64,000 nt of DNA from Gloeobacter violaceus PCC 7421. Lineage in GTDB: Bacteria > Cyanobacteriota > Cyanobacteriia > Gloeobacterales > Gloeobacteraceae. The notes under the pieces were generated by a model. The model did not search any database. It was given only the letters and a program-made list of their open reading frames with translations, and was not told the DNA's origin. Position 1 is the first letter of the stretch. Every line of letters begins with the position of its first letter. Made by a program: the position numbers and the translations under genes. This document shows, one piece after another, positions 1 to 7,852 of the stretch. The stretch spans positions 992,001 through 1,056,000 of the forward strand of contig NC_005125.1 of assembly GCF_000011385.1 (NCBI RefSeq), given 5' to 3'.

Positions 1-1
1 A

Positions 2-526
2 CTGGCATACGACAACGGAATGCTGGAGATTCGCATGCCCCTGCCGGAGCACGAAAGGAGCAAAGTTCTCCTCAGTGACTTTGTAAAAAACTTGCTTGAA
101 GCCTTAGATATCGATTTTGAGCCCTTTGGCTCATCCACGTTTAAACGCATAGACATGGCCAAAGGCATCGAACCGGACGAGTGCTTCTACATCCAAAACC
201 ATGCGGCGATGATCGGCAAACGGCGCCTCGATCTGACCATCGATCCGCCGCCCGACCTCGCAATCGAGGTTGACCTCACTTCCAAGACGCAGCTTGAAGT
301 ATATCGGGTCCTGGGTGTGCCGGAGTTGTGGAGGTACGAATCCGGACGGCTACGCATCGATGTTCTGCAGTCGGGCCGGTACGTCGAATCGCCAATCAGC
401 CCAACCTTTCCGGACTTGCTGCTGGTGGAGAGGTTTCCCGGCTTCGTCGAAATGGCCGCCACAGCGGGGACGCGCCCCGCGCTGAAAGCTTTCAGGCAAT
501 GGGTAAAGGAACAACTTCAACTCTAA
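2..526 (+). CDS. Uma2 family putative endonuclease (5' partial)
   Basis: The reading frame is open to the left edge. Codons before the first internal ATG (position 20) read LAYDNG, which continues smoothly into LEIRMPLPEHE, a typical Uma2/DUF820 N-terminal stretch, so the true start lies outside the window. The fold is a PD-(D/E)XK nuclease-like domain. The visible core is PDLAIEVDLTS followed by YRVLGVPELWRY, where the E in IEVD is the expected catalytic-type acid. Uma2 proteins are very abundant in cyanobacteria and mostly uncharacterised; a nuclease role is inferred from fold only. No partner gene is visible on its right, where the next gene is on the opposite strand. Confidence 0.88.
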   Translation: MAYDNGMLEIRMPLPEHERSKVLLSDFVKNLLEALDIDFEPFGSSTFKRIDMAKGIEPDECFYIQNHAAMIGKRRLDLTIDPPPDLAIEVDLTSKTQLEVYRVLGVPELWRYESGRLRIDVLQSGRYVESPISPTFPDLLLVERFPGFVEMAATAGTRPALKAFRQWVKEQLQL

Positions 527-599
527 GCGCGAGCGGCAAAGTTTGTTGTGCAAAAGGTTTATCCCCCTGAGCAGAAGGGGCCAGGGGGATGAGGGCTTC

Positions 600-1409
600 C
601 TACGCTACGTTGCGCATCGTCACGTACTGCTGCGGCACCGGGTAGCCCGCTTCGCCGAAGGTTTCGCGAATCAGGCGGTTGGTGTCGAAGTAGACCTGCC
701 AGTAATGGGCGTTGTTGCAGAAGGGCCGCACGGCGAGCACCGGACCGGCGGCGCTGAATTCGAGAATCTCGACGTCCGGGGCCGGGTCGATCAGCACATT
801 CGGGATCGAAGCGAGCTTTTGTTTGAGGCGGGCGATGGCGTCGGCGTGATCGACGCCAGCGTTGAGCTGAGCGGTCAACTCGACGCGGCGGTAGGGATTG
901 GTCGAGTAGTTCTGGATATTGTCGCCGAAGACCTTGGTGTTGCCTACGAAGGTGTGGACGTTGTCCGGGGTGTCGATCGCCGTCACGAACAAACCGATCT
1001 CCTTGACGGTGCCTGTGACGCCTCCGACGGTGATGAAGTCGCCGACTTTGAAGGGCCGCAAAATGATCAGAAAAACCCCGGCGGCGAAGTTCGAGAGCAG
1101 CCCGCCCCAGGCGGCACCGATGGCTACGCCGGCCGCTGCCACCAGGGCGGCGAAGGTGGTGGTCTCGACGCCGAAGTAACCAAGAATGGAGACTACCAGC
1201 GCGATGTTGGCGAGCACGCCGACAATCGAACCCACGTAGCGGACGACCGTCGGATCAATTTTTTGTTTATAAAGGGCGTTTTGCACCAATCCGATGACCA
1301 CGCCGATCAGCCAGCGACCGAAGATATAAAGAAGAATCGCGCCGACAATCTTCAAGCCAACGTCGGTGACAGTAACAAGAATCGTTTGACCGATTGCATT
1401 GAGGTCCAT
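600..1409 (-). CDS. Small-conductance mechanosensitive channel, MscS family
   Basis: The product is a 269-residue inner-membrane channel that releases solutes on hypo-osmotic shock. Three hydrophobic segments lie in the first about 125 residues. The third is rich in Gly and Ala (GVAIGAAWGGLLSNFAAG), the pore-lining helix signature of MscS. It is followed by the beta domain (RPFKVGDFITVGGVTGTV) and a C-terminal alpha/beta cage region ending in PQQYVTMRNVA. Length and order match the short MscS type (E. coli MscS is 286 residues). The gene is monocistronic as far as can be seen; a 9-bp inverted repeat lies just upstream of its start. Confidence 0.95.
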   Translation of the reverse strand: MDLNAIGQTILVTVTDVGLKIVGAILLYIFGRWLIGVVIGLVQNALYKQKIDPTVVRYVGSIVGVLANIALVVSILGYFGVETTTFAALVAAAGVAIGAAWGGLLSNFAAGVFLIILRPFKVGDFITVGGVTGTVKEIGLFVTAIDTPDNVHTFVGNTKVFGDNIQNYSTNPYRRVELTAQLNAGVDHADAIARLKQKLASIPNVLIDPAPDVEILEFSAAGPVLAVRPFCNNAHYWQVYFDTNRLIRETFGEAGYPVPQQYVTMRNVA

Positions 1410-1479
1410 GTTTTACCCTTCTCTAGTGAGCGAAATGTGCAGCACAGTGTGCATCAGATACTGAGTTAGACCGGCCCGG

Positions 1480-1533
1480 AGTTTGAGAGAACCGGAGGCG
1501 GCTATCACCGATGAGAATATACGGTCTCAAACT
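1480..1533. repeat. 9-bp inverted repeat upstream of mscS
   Basis: AGTTTGAGA (1480-1488) is repeated inverted as TCTCAAACT (1525-1533), with 36 bp between. It lies 70-125 bp upstream of the mscS start. It could be a regulator site or a cruciform; nothing in the sequence decides this. Confidence 0.4.
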
Positions 1534-1552
1534 TTGGCCGTGTATTTTAGCT

Positions 1553-1575
1553 CACCGCTATATTGAAAAGCGGTG
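1553..1575 (-). terminator. Probable terminator hairpin of the U32 peptidase gene
   Basis: CACCGCT (1553-1559) and AGCGGTG (1569-1575) form a 7-bp stem with a 9-nt loop, 12 nt beyond the minus-strand stop at 1587. The T-run after it is weak, so termination may be inefficient. Confidence 0.5.
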
Positions 1576-1586
1576 GCAAAGAATAC

Positions 1587-4034
1587 TCAATAAGGCAACT
1601 GGCCGCGGGTGACACCCAACTGGTTGAAAAGTTTTAATTCCCGCCACAACTCGCTGCCGCTCATCTGGCCCGCCAAAAGCTTGCGGTAGCTGTCGAGGAC
1701 GGTGCCCACCCGCTCGGGGGGGTCGTTAAGAAATTCCACCCGCAAATAACGCGCCCCCAATCCGACCAGATGCTGCACGTACTCCGCTGCGCTCTGGGCT
1801 CTAGCGTTAAAGAGCGTGTTGCGGCAACCGGCGTCCGCTTTCAGGGGGTGCGCCGAGCCGACGCGATCGCGCAGTTGCACTTCGACCCGCTCGCAGGGAC
1901 GGCCGCAGTTGGTGTGATCGGTGCCTTCGGATAAAAAAGCGCAAAAGACACAGTGCTCCATGTGGAACAACGGCATGTGCTGGTGGATGGTGATCTCAAA
2001 CCAGGCGGGCGGGGCACCGGCCAGCAGTGCCGAAAGCTGGGCGACATTGAGGTCGTAACTCGCGGTAAGCCGTTCGAGGGCGTAGCGCTCTTTGAGGTAC
2101 TTGGCGGCAAGCGGGTTGGCGACGTTCAAAGAGAAATCGCCGACGCAGCGTTCGGAGGCGAAGTAATGCAGGTGATCGTAGTTGCGCACCAGGTAGCCGT
2201 CCGCACCGCTCGCCCTCACCTGGCTCAAGATCCACTCTTCGCCCATCTTGGCGATGCGCGGCGGGGCGACAAAGAGGGTGGCCCCCGCGGCGCGGGCGCG
2301 CTCCACCGCCCGGCGATACTGCCGCACATCCTCCAATTCGCAATAAACCGTGCGCAGACCGCTATCCAGCACCGCGTCGAGTTGGGCAAACGAACGCACC
2401 AGCGCGATCAGTTCCGGCTCGGCAAGGGTCGGTGCCTCGCCATTGACACGCGGGGCCGCCGGGGTCGGGTGGCTCTGCCAGCGCAAGGGCTCGGCGCGCA
2501 GGGCGATCAATCGCTCCACCACCTCGCGGCGCAGCCGGTTCAGTTCGCTCACCGGCAGATGGACGGCACCTTCGATGTGGTTGTCGAGGGCACCCAGCTT
2601 AAAGGGGGTTCCCCCCAGGCGCCCCAACTGTTCCGCCAGCCGCTCGGTGTCGAGGGTGTGTTTGTGGGCTTCAGCCAGGGGCAGCGACGATTGTACCCGC
2701 ACCAGGCGACCGGATTCGTCCTGGGCTTCGAGGACGAGTGCTTCGCCCGGCCGGCCGGACACCTGAAGGTGTACAGGCCGCTGAAAAGGCGCCGCCCCGG
2801 GTGCAAAGCTCCGGCGCACCCGGCGCTCCAGTTCGGGATCGCTGGTCTTCCAGAGCTTGTCCCCCGGCTGCACCCGCCGCCAACGAATGTCGCCCCGACC
2901 AAAACCGACGCGGGCGAGTGAGTGGTGCATTTCGACCATGTAGACCCGGCCCCCCTGCTCGGGTTCGTCGGGCCTGCCGCCGTCGAAGACGACGCCGTCC
3001 CCCGGTTTGAGGGGCGCTTCGAGTACCAGTTCGACTGTGCCTTCTTGCACCCGCAGCACTTCGCCCAGGTAGACGCCCCGCTTCTTGCCATAGCGGGCGT
3101 GGACCAACCGCTGGTTGTCGATGCCCTCAAGCCAACCGGTGGAGAGACCCCGCGAAAAAGCCATCTCCAGTGCGTAGTAGGATGCGGGATCGACAGGGCC
3201 GGTCTTTTCTAGCTCAGCCGCCGCCCGGTCGAGGGCCTGGCGGTAGACACGGGTGACACTGGCCACATACTCGGGAGATTTGAGCCGGCCTTCGATCTTG
3301 AGCGAGGCAAGCCCGGCTGGCAGCAGCTCGGGGATCAGGTCAATCCCGGCTAGATCCTGGGGGCTCAGCAGGTAGGCGCGCTCCCCCAGGTCCACCCGTT
3401 CACCGTCTGCGACCAGTTCGTAGGGCAAACGGCAGGCCTGGGCGCACTCGCCGCGGTTGGCCGAGCGGCCCCCGAGCGCCTCGCTGGTGAGGCACTGCCC
3501 CGAGTAGGCCACACACAGCGCCCCGTGCACAAAGATCTCCAGCGGCAAAGGCCGCTCGGCGGTAGCCGTGCGAATTTTGGCAATCTCGGCGAGCGAACAT
3601 TCGCGGGCGAGCACCACCAGGGCGCAACCCAGTTCGCGCACAAAATCCACTCCTGCCGCGCTAGTGACGGTCATCTGGGTGGAAGCGTGGATCGCAAAAT
3701 CCGGCGAGATTTGGCGGATCAATCGACACACGCCGATGTCCTGAACGATGGCCGCGTCCACCCCGGCCGCCACGATCGCCCGCAGGCTGCGCTCGGCACT
3801 GGCCAGCTCATCCGCAAAGACGAGGGTGTTGAAGGTGACGTAGCCCCGCACGCCGCGGCTGTGCAGGTACGCCATCAACTCCGGCAAATCGGCTTCGGTG
3901 AAGTTGTGGGCACGCAGGCGGGCGTTGAAGCGCTCCAGCCCAAAGTAGACGGCATCGGCGCCGTTTTCGACCGCCGCCCGGGCGCACTCCCAATCGCCCG
4001 CCGGGGCCAACAGCTCCGGACACCGCCACGCCAT
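1587..4034 (-). CDS. U32 family peptidase / RlhA-like protein
   Basis: Long U32 protein of about 815 residues. The N-terminus has the family hallmark CPELLAPAGDWECARAAVENG, followed by ADAVYFGLERFNAR. The conserved Cys cluster GECAQACRLPYEL sits at about residue 210, and a second Cys-rich segment (HCVFCAFLSEGTDHTNCGRPC) sits near residue 690; U32 proteins of this class are thought to bind an Fe-S cluster there. Members modify RNA (RlhA, 23S rRNA C2501 hydroxylation) or were once called collagenases. The long form with a DUF3656-type middle domain fits RlhA-like enzymes. I take the start at MAWRCPELLAPAGD; an in-frame ATG at 4079 would add 15 residues that do not look conserved. Confidence 0.9.
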   Translation of the reverse strand: MAWRCPELLAPAGDWECARAAVENGADAVYFGLERFNARLRAHNFTEADLPELMAYLHSRGVRGYVTFNTLVFADELASAERSLRAIVAAGVDAAIVQDIGVCRLIRQISPDFAIHASTQMTVTSAAGVDFVRELGCALVVLARECSLAEIAKIRTATAERPLPLEIFVHGALCVAYSGQCLTSEALGGRSANRGECAQACRLPYELVADGERVDLGERAYLLSPQDLAGIDLIPELLPAGLASLKIEGRLKSPEYVASVTRVYRQALDRAAAELEKTGPVDPASYYALEMAFSRGLSTGWLEGIDNQRLVHARYGKKRGVYLGEVLRVQEGTVELVLEAPLKPGDGVVFDGGRPDEPEQGGRVYMVEMHHSLARVGFGRGDIRWRRVQPGDKLWKTSDPELERRVRRSFAPGAAPFQRPVHLQVSGRPGEALVLEAQDESGRLVRVQSSLPLAEAHKHTLDTERLAEQLGRLGGTPFKLGALDNHIEGAVHLPVSELNRLRREVVERLIALRAEPLRWQSHPTPAAPRVNGEAPTLAEPELIALVRSFAQLDAVLDSGLRTVYCELEDVRQYRRAVERARAAGATLFVAPPRIAKMGEEWILSQVRASGADGYLVRNYDHLHYFASERCVGDFSLNVANPLAAKYLKERYALERLTASYDLNVAQLSALLAGAPPAWFEITIHQHMPLFHMEHCVFCAFLSEGTDHTNCGRPCERVEVQLRDRVGSAHPLKADAGCRNTLFNARAQSAAEYVQHLVGLGARYLRVEFLNDPPERVGTVLDSYRKLLAGQMSGSELWRELKLFNQLGVTRGQLPY

Positions 4035-4104
4035 CGCTTCTCCACCACAAAAAATCTTTCCTAATCTTAGCGGTCCCAAGTCCGCAGCAATCCGCTGCGA
4101 GGGC

Positions 4105-4134
4105 TTGACCCGGGCGGCAGAGGCGTAGTATATC
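4105..4134 (+). promoter_or_regulatory. Candidate sigma-70 promoter of the structured transcript
   Basis: TTGACC (4105-4110) and TATATC (4129-4134) are separated by 18 bp. Placement predicts a transcript start at about 4141, immediately before the structured stretch ending in the terminator at 4429. Confidence 0.5.
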
Positions 4135-4140
4135 TGTAAT

Positions 4141-4429
4141 ACGAAATTTTGGAATCCCGCCGACCGATGTTACGCCCAACCCGCCACGGTGCCCCGAGAA
4201 CCGGCTTCTGCCCCACCCCCAGAGGGTGGACGCAAGCGGGCACCATCGCGGGCAAGTTTGCCCTGTTGCTGCAGGCCGCCGAGATCGGCGATCTGCGTCG
4301 CATGCTCGGGGCAGATCTGCCCAATTTCCGGCGAAGCGGGTGGTACAGGTTCGCTGTACCTGCAGACGGCTAGAAAGAATCGACCCTCTTTCTGACCCCC
4401 GCTTCCGGACCACCGAGGCGGGGGTTTTT
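4141..4429 (+). ncRNA. Candidate structured non-coding RNA or leader RNA
   Basis: About 290 nt between a promoter-like site and an intrinsic terminator carry a series of perfect stems. GGTGCCC (4188-4194) pairs with GGGCACC (4238-4244), enclosing CCACCC/GGGTGG (4213-4218/4224-4229). GGGCA/TGCCC is at 4250-4254/4259-4263. GATCTGC/GCAGATC is at 4290-4296/4311-4317. GGTACAG/CTGTACC is at 4342-4348/4354-4360. AGAAAG/CTTTCT is at 4372-4377/4388-4393. No convincing protein is encoded. It lacks the RNase P, tmRNA and SRP sequence hallmarks I looked for. It could be a free small RNA, or an attenuator-type leader for the gene starting at 4502. Confidence 0.5.
4396..4429 (+). terminator. Intrinsic terminator
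   Basis: CCCCCGC (4396-4402) pairs with GCGGGGG (4418-4424), followed directly by five T (4425-4429). It ends the structured transcript and lies 72 nt before the next ATG. Confidence 0.8.
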
Positions 4430-4501
4430 GCATGGCATCAATCCACTTGCCGGTCCCGAAGTTTACCGAGAAAACCTTACGACCCGGGAGAGTGCACGAC
4501 C

Positions 4502-4870
4502 ATGTTGAAGCTGATGTACACCGAAGCGGGAATCTACATAGAGGCGGTGGCCCTGTCCGTCGAGCGCTTCGTGGGCGAGCGCGGCACCTTTGCCGCCTCG
4601 GTGGGGACAAACCTGATCGCCGAGCCGGGCTGGGCGTCGGTGCTGGTGGCGAACCTGCCCGGGGCGGCTTCCCTCGCGGGCCAACCGGGCATTGCCCTGT
4701 GCCGGGCGGAGGAAGGGTTCGTGGAAGTGAGCGTCATCGGCGTGTGGCTGGCGAGCGCGCTGACCAGCGAGGAGGGCATCTTCGCCGCCGAGTTGCCCCC
4801 CGAGTGCGAAGCGCGGCTGCTGGCCCTGTGGGAGCACGGCTGCCGAGCCGAATTGAGCCTCACCGATTAG
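4502..4870 (+). CDS. Conserved small protein of unknown function
   Basis: The product has 122 residues starting MLKLMYTEAGIYIEAVALSV. I recognise no domain, but the protein-like composition, the absence of low complexity and the codon bias match the neighbouring genes. It has a general resemblance to cyanobacterial conserved hypothetical proteins that begin MLKLxYTExG. The longer open frame to 4226 runs through the structured RNA and its terminator, so the ATG at 4502 is preferred. It may be controlled by the terminator just upstream. Confidence 0.7.
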   Translation: MLKLMYTEAGIYIEAVALSVERFVGERGTFAASVGTNLIAEPGWASVLVANLPGAASLAGQPGIALCRAEEGFVEVSVIGVWLASALTSEEGIFAAELPPECEARLLALWEHGCRAELSLTD

Positions 4871-4980
4871 GGCAATGGTCGCGAAATCGCTGAGTAACCT
4901 ATCTGTAGTATGCTCCTGCGCCTTGCCCGCAGGGCAAAAGCGGCCAAAAATGGTGCTGGCGAGTGGATGGCAACAAGCCC

Positions 4981-6045
4981 ATGGACGTTCCCCAGCTGAT
5001 GCACGCGGCGGTTTTCTACGGCGTAGGCGATCTGCGCTACGAACAGGTGCCGGTTCCCGAAGTCGCGGCGGACGAGGTGCTGGTGCAGGTGCGCGCCTGC
5101 GGTCTGTGCCAGTCGGACATCAAAAAGCTGCGCTACCCGCTACTCGACCCGCCGCGCATCTTCGGCCACGAGACGAGCGGCACGATCGTGCGCGCCGGGG
5201 AAGCGGTGGAGCACTGGCGGGTAGGCGAGCGGGTGGTGGTGCTGCACCATATTCCTTGTTTTCACTGCCCCTACTGCCTTAACGAGAACTACTCGATGTG
5301 CCGGGTCTACAAAGAAGTGACCACTACCGCCGGCTTTGCACCCGCCGGCGGCGGCTTCGCCGAGTACGTCAAGGTGCCCGGCCACATCGTGCGCTCGGGA
5401 GGTCTGATGGCGATTCCCGACGGGGTGAGCTTCGAAGAAGCGAGCTTCGTCGAACCCACCAACTGCTGCTTGAAGGCCGTGAAAAAAGCCCAGGTCCAGC
5501 CCGGCCAGTGGGTGCTGATCACCGGCGCCGGTCCCATCGGGCTGATGTTCGCCATGCTCTGCCGCCAGTTCGGAGCGAAACCGATCGTCACCGACTTGCT
5601 CGCCTCGCGCGTCGAGCGCGCCCGCGCGCTCGGGGCCGAGGCTGCCCTCGATGCGCGCTCCGCCGATCTGACCGCCCGGATCCACGCCCTCACCGGCGGC
5701 CTCGGAGTGGATGTCGCCTTGCTCGCGGTGCCCAGCGTGCAGGCCTTTTCCCAGGCCCTCGATGCGACGCGCAAGGGCGGCAAGATTCTGTTTTTTGCCG
5801 AATTTGCCGAATCGGTGCAAATCCCGCTCGATCCGAACGTGCTCTACCGGCGCGAAATCGACTTGATGGGCTCCTACAGCTCCTCGTTCAAAGTCCAGCA
5901 CCTGGCAGCCGATCTTGTCTTCGGGCGGCGCATCGACGTGCAGGCGCTCATCTCGGACTTTTATCCGCTCGCTGAACTGGCGGCGGCGGTGGAGCAGGCC
6001 GTGCATCCAACCCCCGAGACCTGCAAAATTCTTATCCGGCCTTGA
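4981..6045 (+). CDS. Zinc-dependent alcohol dehydrogenase family protein
   Basis: Medium-chain dehydrogenase/reductase of about 354 residues, cytosolic and NAD(P)-dependent. The catalytic zinc ligands are the Cys in RACGLCQSDIKK and the His-Glu of FGHETSG. The structural zinc lobe is CFHCPYCLNENYSMC (four Cys). The Rossmann motif is VLITGAGPIGLMFAM. Overall it is closest in style to sorbitol/threonine dehydrogenases, but the substrate cannot be set from sequence. An upstream in-frame GTG at 4963 is possible; MDVPQLMHAAVFYG looks like the natural N-terminus. The 3' end overlaps the convergent flippase gene by 14 bp. Confidence 0.9.
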   Translation: MDVPQLMHAAVFYGVGDLRYEQVPVPEVAADEVLVQVRACGLCQSDIKKLRYPLLDPPRIFGHETSGTIVRAGEAVEHWRVGERVVVLHHIPCFHCPYCLNENYSMCRVYKEVTTTAGFAPAGGGFAEYVKVPGHIVRSGGLMAIPDGVSFEEASFVEPTNCCLKAVKKAQVQPGQWVLITGAGPIGLMFAMLCRQFGAKPIVTDLLASRVERARALGAEAALDARSADLTARIHALTGGLGVDVALLAVPSVQAFSQALDATRKGGKILFFAEFAESVQIPLDPNVLYRREIDLMGSYSSSFKVQHLAADLVFGRRIDVQALISDFYPLAELAAAVEQAVHPTPETCKILIRP

Positions 6046-6994
6046 CCTGCCGTCCCCCCGGCAGGAGCCAGGCGATGCCGCCCAATAGAGCGGCGACGGT
6101 GTAGACGGCGAACCACAGCGCTCCAAAACCAAGGGCCTGCTCCGCAGGCACCCCCGCCATGCCCAACAGCAACACATACCCCCCTTCGCGCACCCCCAGG
6201 CCGTTGATACTCACCGGTGCCAGCGTCGCCAGGGTCGTGAGGCCGTAGGCGGTCATCAAAGCCGCCGCCGGTACATCCATCGGCAGTGCCAGGGCAATCG
6301 CCACCAGCACCCCCCAATTGATGAGCTGGATGGCGAGGCTGCTGGTGCCGATGCGCGCCAGATTGCCGGGGGTGCGCAGTCGCCCCTCCCAATCGGCAAC
6401 CGCGCCCAGGGCAGGGGCGAATTTGAAGGGCTTCCCGGCCAGGCGGCGGCTCAGCGGACCCAACAGCGCCCAGGCGGCGAACACTGCCGCGCCCAAGGCC
6501 CACAGCCAGGGCTTGAGGCGGTCGTAGGTACCGAGGGTGGCGCAGGCGGCACTCGCCAGCCCCAACAGAAACATCATGCCGCTGTAGCGGTCGGCAAGCA
6601 CCGTGTAGGCGACCGCCCAGCCGCGCTTTTCGCGCCCGAGCAGCACCGCCCGACCAACATCGCCCCCGAGGCTGCCCGGCAAAAATACCGCCAGAAACAA
6701 CCCCATAAAGTAGACCTGCACATAGCGGCGGCGGGTAAACGGCAGAGCCAGAGCCTCCCCCAGCCAGTTCCACTTCAGGGCGTTGAGCGCCTGACCCGCC
6801 AGAAACCCGACCACCGCCACCGCCAACCAGAGGGGATCCGTGCCCGCCAGCACCGCGGCCACCTTGCGCCCATCGACGAAAAAAAGCAAAACCGCCAGCA
6901 GCGACAGACTGGCCACCACCTTCAAAACCGTTTTGGTCACAGGACCGACGCGCAGGCGCGCACCTACGCCGGGTATCCGCAGGGACGGGAGCAT
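6032..6994 (-). CDS. Lysylphosphatidylglycerol synthase/flippase-type membrane protein (UPF0104)
   Basis: The product has about 320 residues and roughly eight hydrophobic segments from the first (KVVASLSLLAVLLFF) to the last (FAVYTVAALLGGIAWLLPGG). The middle contains FLAVFLPGSLGGDVGRAVLL and the end SINGLGVREGGYVLLL, both hallmarks of the LPG_synthase_TM family (PF03706). Stand-alone members lack the aminoacyl-transferase domain and are usually described as putative flippases or glycan/lipid-export partners in the inner membrane. The start is placed at MLPSLRIPGV; the open frame to 7063 adds a non-hydrophobic, Cys/Arg-rich stretch. Confidence 0.88.
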   Translation of the reverse strand: MLPSLRIPGVGARLRVGPVTKTVLKVVASLSLLAVLLFFVDGRKVAAVLAGTDPLWLAVAVVGFLAGQALNALKWNWLGEALALPFTRRRYVQVYFMGLFLAVFLPGSLGGDVGRAVLLGREKRGWAVAYTVLADRYSGMMFLLGLASAACATLGTYDRLKPWLWALGAAVFAAWALLGPLSRRLAGKPFKFAPALGAVADWEGRLRTPGNLARIGTSSLAIQLINWGVLVAIALALPMDVPAAALMTAYGLTTLATLAPVSINGLGVREGGYVLLLGMAGVPAEQALGFGALWFAVYTVAALLGGIAWLLPGGRQVKAG

Positions 6995-7183
6995 AAAAAC
7001 GATTCTACAGGAAGGGCAGGCCTGCTCCGCCCACAAACGCCCTGCGGCCCGCCGCCCGGGCAAAAAACGTCGTTTATGCTACCAGATGTCGGCACGGCGG
7101 GGCGACTTTGGACCGGTCTTCAGATTTAACAATTCGTAACACTAGTTGGGTGCTTTCCCCACTTTCGCGCCGCTCCTCCACAA

Positions 7184-7240
7184 GTTTTCCACAGGCTTGC
7201 GACGTAGATGGTGTCCCTCAGGACACTACCTGTGGAAAAC
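7184..7240. repeat. 12-bp inverted repeat containing two DnaA-box-like sequences
   Basis: GTTTTCCACAGG (7184-7195) is repeated inverted as CCTGTGGAAAAC (7229-7240). Between them a second hairpin GTGTCC-ctca-GGACAC (7211-7226) is nested. Each arm contains TTTTCCACA, the cyanobacterial form of the DnaA box. The repeat sits in the 423-bp gap 6995-7417, which also holds a GC hairpin (7241-7261) and a promoter-like site but no gene. Confidence 0.7.
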
Positions 7241-7261
7241 CGCCGCCGCCGAGGGGCGGCG
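7241..7261. terminator. GC-rich hairpin, possible terminator
   Basis: CGCCGCC (7241-7247) pairs with GGCGGCG (7255-7261) around a 7-nt loop, followed by CTATTATTA. The A/T tail is poor for an intrinsic terminator; it may instead extend the neighbouring inverted repeat. Confidence 0.35.
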
Positions 7262-7356
7262 CTATTATTAAGCTAGGTGTACGGGATCGGGAAATATAAC
7301 CGATCGAATTATGTCGTCTGGACAAATGCTTCGTTGTACTCGACAGTTTCGGGCGA

Positions 7357-7386
7357 TTGACAGTCCGCCTCCACCGACAAACAATA
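7357..7386 (+). promoter_or_regulatory. Candidate promoter of the DUF2811 gene
   Basis: A perfect TTGACA (7357-7362) is followed after 18 bp by ACAATA (7381-7386), 32 bp before the ATG at 7418. No clear Shine-Dalgarno sequence precedes that ATG. Confidence 0.4.
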
Positions 7387-7417
7387 GGTTCAACTTGATC
7401 AACACGAGTTCAAACCG

Positions 7418-7618
7418 ATGAAAACAATGGTCAGCGTTCTGGCTGAGATTCCCGAAGAATTGCATGATACGCTTCAAGTCTATCTGGACAACCATCCCGA
7501 CTGGGATCAAAACCGTATCTTCACCGCCGCCCTCTCTTTGTTTTTGCTGCAAAATGGCAATGGAGACCGGCGCGCCGCCCGCACCTATCTCAATACCCTG
7601 TTTCAGAAGACTTCATAA
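7418..7618 (+). CDS. DUF2811 small cyanobacterial protein
   Basis: The product has 66 residues. Phrases VSVLAEIPEELHDTLQVYL, DWDQNRIF and ALSLFLLQNG are the conserved body of DUF2811, a family known from cyanobacteria. It has no signal peptide or membrane segment and is predicted helical. Function is unknown. It stands alone between the DnaA-box-like repeat and hemY; the 234 bp to hemY show no other gene. Confidence 0.85.
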   Translation: MKTMVSVLAEIPEELHDTLQVYLDNHPDWDQNRIFTAALSLFLLQNGNGDRRAARTYLNTLFQKTS

Positions 7619-7852
7619 TCTTGGCGATTCGCGCTTGCCTGCTCGGGCCAACCGATAATAAGTGTAGCTATGTTTGCGGTAACCCATTGCTGAGCATCGG
7701 CCTTTCTATTTGTCAGTTTCGACCTCACTTTATGCGCGATTATTCTGTTGCGTCGGCAATGTTTCGTCGCGGAACATTGCCCGCGGCAGCGCACGGGGAG
7801 ATCCCGGGGAAGGGCGGTCGTGTCATAGTTGGCAAAGAGACTGATTCGGGCA

